The notes under the pieces were generated by a model, which did no database searches, had not been told where the DNA came from, and saw only the letters and a program-made list of their open reading frames with translations. From positions 91,965,152 to 92,029,151 of the forward strand of contig OX388350.1 in assembly GCA_947579665.1 (NCBI GenBank): 64,000 nt of DNA. Reading direction: 5' to 3'. The translations under genes and the position numbers were made by a program. The stretch is from Sympetrum striolatum. Taxonomy: Eukaryota > Arthropoda > Insecta > Odonata > Libellulidae. Within the stretch, counting starts at the first letter, position 1. Each line of letters begins with the position of its first letter. Below, piece after piece: positions 63,347-64,000 of this stretch.

Positions 63347-63438
63347 ACAGTAAGTCCCCGACTTACACGGTTAATTTGTTCTGAAAATTTCCGTGTAAGT
63401 CGAAAACCGTGTAAGTCGAAAACCGAGTGTGCCGAAAA
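63347..63438. mobile_element. Hairpin/tandem end of a DNA-transposon relic
   Basis: TACAGTAAGTCCCCGACTTA begins it. CGACTTACACGG (63359-63370) is the exact inverse of CCGTGTAAGTCG (63391-63402). That is followed by three 16-base tandem units (63391, 63407, 63423). A TA followed by CAGT recalls pogo/Tigger-type ends. Confidence 0.5.
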
Positions 63439-64000
63439 TTCCTCGAGTGTCATTCACTTTGTCAAGTACCTTAGGTACATTTGTGGGAGTTTAACAGATG
63501 TGACGTTCTCGTAAATGAAATTTTAAGATAAAACAAGCACATAATATTAAGAAAATGCAAATATTTTAATCTAAACACATGATACATTGAAAAAATGGGT
63601 AAGAAATTGCTAACTGCATAGTTTCTTAACAGTTTCGGGCGGCAGCAAATAAATGAAAGAATGACAACATGGCTACAGCATCCTTTGAACTATGGCACAA
63701 ACTAACTTAATTACACTGTGGCAATGATGTGGTGAAGATTACTATTCAGTCACTTTTAATTATAAATGAAATTAAAATATATACCAATGCAAATAATAGA
63801 AAATACGGCACAATTACTGAATTACATGTAAATAACTTACGTATGTATGTATAAATAACATTCTGGTGTATAGTGAAATATAACATTAGTTTGCCGTTTT
63901 TCTTATGTACTTGTCCATTGATGTCTGTAAAACAGCTTTTTTCTTTTCTTCGTAAATCATTTTGTAGCACGCGAGTGCATCATGAACCGATTTAGATACA

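Larger units (their letters stand above)
55907..64000 (+). other. CASK: CASK intron 2, beginning
   Basis: At least 8.1 kb from the donor GTAAGC. I looked for the next conserved CASK block (HMLKHPHIVELLETYSS-like) on the + strand and did not find it, so the intron runs beyond the window. Contains TE fragments listed below and otherwise unremarkable AT-rich sequence, including 56910-59780 and 60800-63340. Confidence 0.75.

Noticed and set aside
55907..64000. CASK exon 3
   Set aside because: I searched by eye for the conserved block after LKREA on the + strand and found nothing convincing.

Overview
The window looks like animal, probably arthropod, nuclear DNA. It is AT-rich, contains spliced coding exons and microsatellites, and is dominated by transposable elements of arthropod type (Jockey- and CR1-like LINEs, piggyBac, a Kolobok/Mutator-like transposon, foldback elements). 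I cannot fix the species.

The one host gene I can support is CASK (CAKI), on the + strand. Exon 1 (coding 10746-10804) gives the start of the CaM-kinase-like domain (MAEEEVLFDDIYELCEVIG...). Exon 2 (55794-55906) continues in the matching phase ([18 protein letters not shown]...). Intron 1 is therefore about 45 kb and holds most of the transposons described here. Intron 2 starts at 55907 and runs past the window end; I did not find exon 3.

Layout. 1-3250: Jockey-type LINE, ORF1 tail plus an ORF2 with a single in-frame stop. 3251-8352: four copies of an unusual modular repeat. 8353-10745: upstream DNA with a 534-bp inverted-repeat element and the GC-rich 5' region of CASK. 11828-14910 and 20398-29700: eleven more copies of the modular repeat, mostly head to tail. 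16654-18505: a 1.85-kb foldback element with an 8-bp target duplication. 32580-34013: 5'-truncated LINE with a 12-bp target duplication. 38220-39780 and 41960-42400: two broken pieces of one CR1-like LINE. 40778-40934: a perfect 52-bp inverted repeat around a hammerhead-like core. 43026-45797: an apparently intact Kolobok/Mutator-like transposon with TTAA duplication. 46717-49523: a decayed piggyBac with TTAA duplication and a three-fold palindromic terminal motif. 53494-53565: a tRNA-like SINE head. 54070-55180: another RT fragment. 56776-56907 and 59789-60787: pieces of a family sharing its terminal motif with the foldback.

The strongest candidate for something undescribed is the modular repeat. 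I count 15 copies of roughly 0.8-1.8 kb. Each is built from 4-10 diverged modules of about 150-180 bp, and each module carries one sequence matching the RNA polymerase III B box / tRNA T-arm (GGTTCGANNCC, on the strand opposite to the one I call forward). That makes about 90 B-box-like sites in this window, placed on both sides of the CASK first exon. The two bases that differ between modules are mostly the two N positions of the B box. This could be a Pol III/TFIIIC-binding satellite, a tRNA-derived mobile element, or a Helentron-like element with tRNA-like internal repeats; the sequence alone does not decide.
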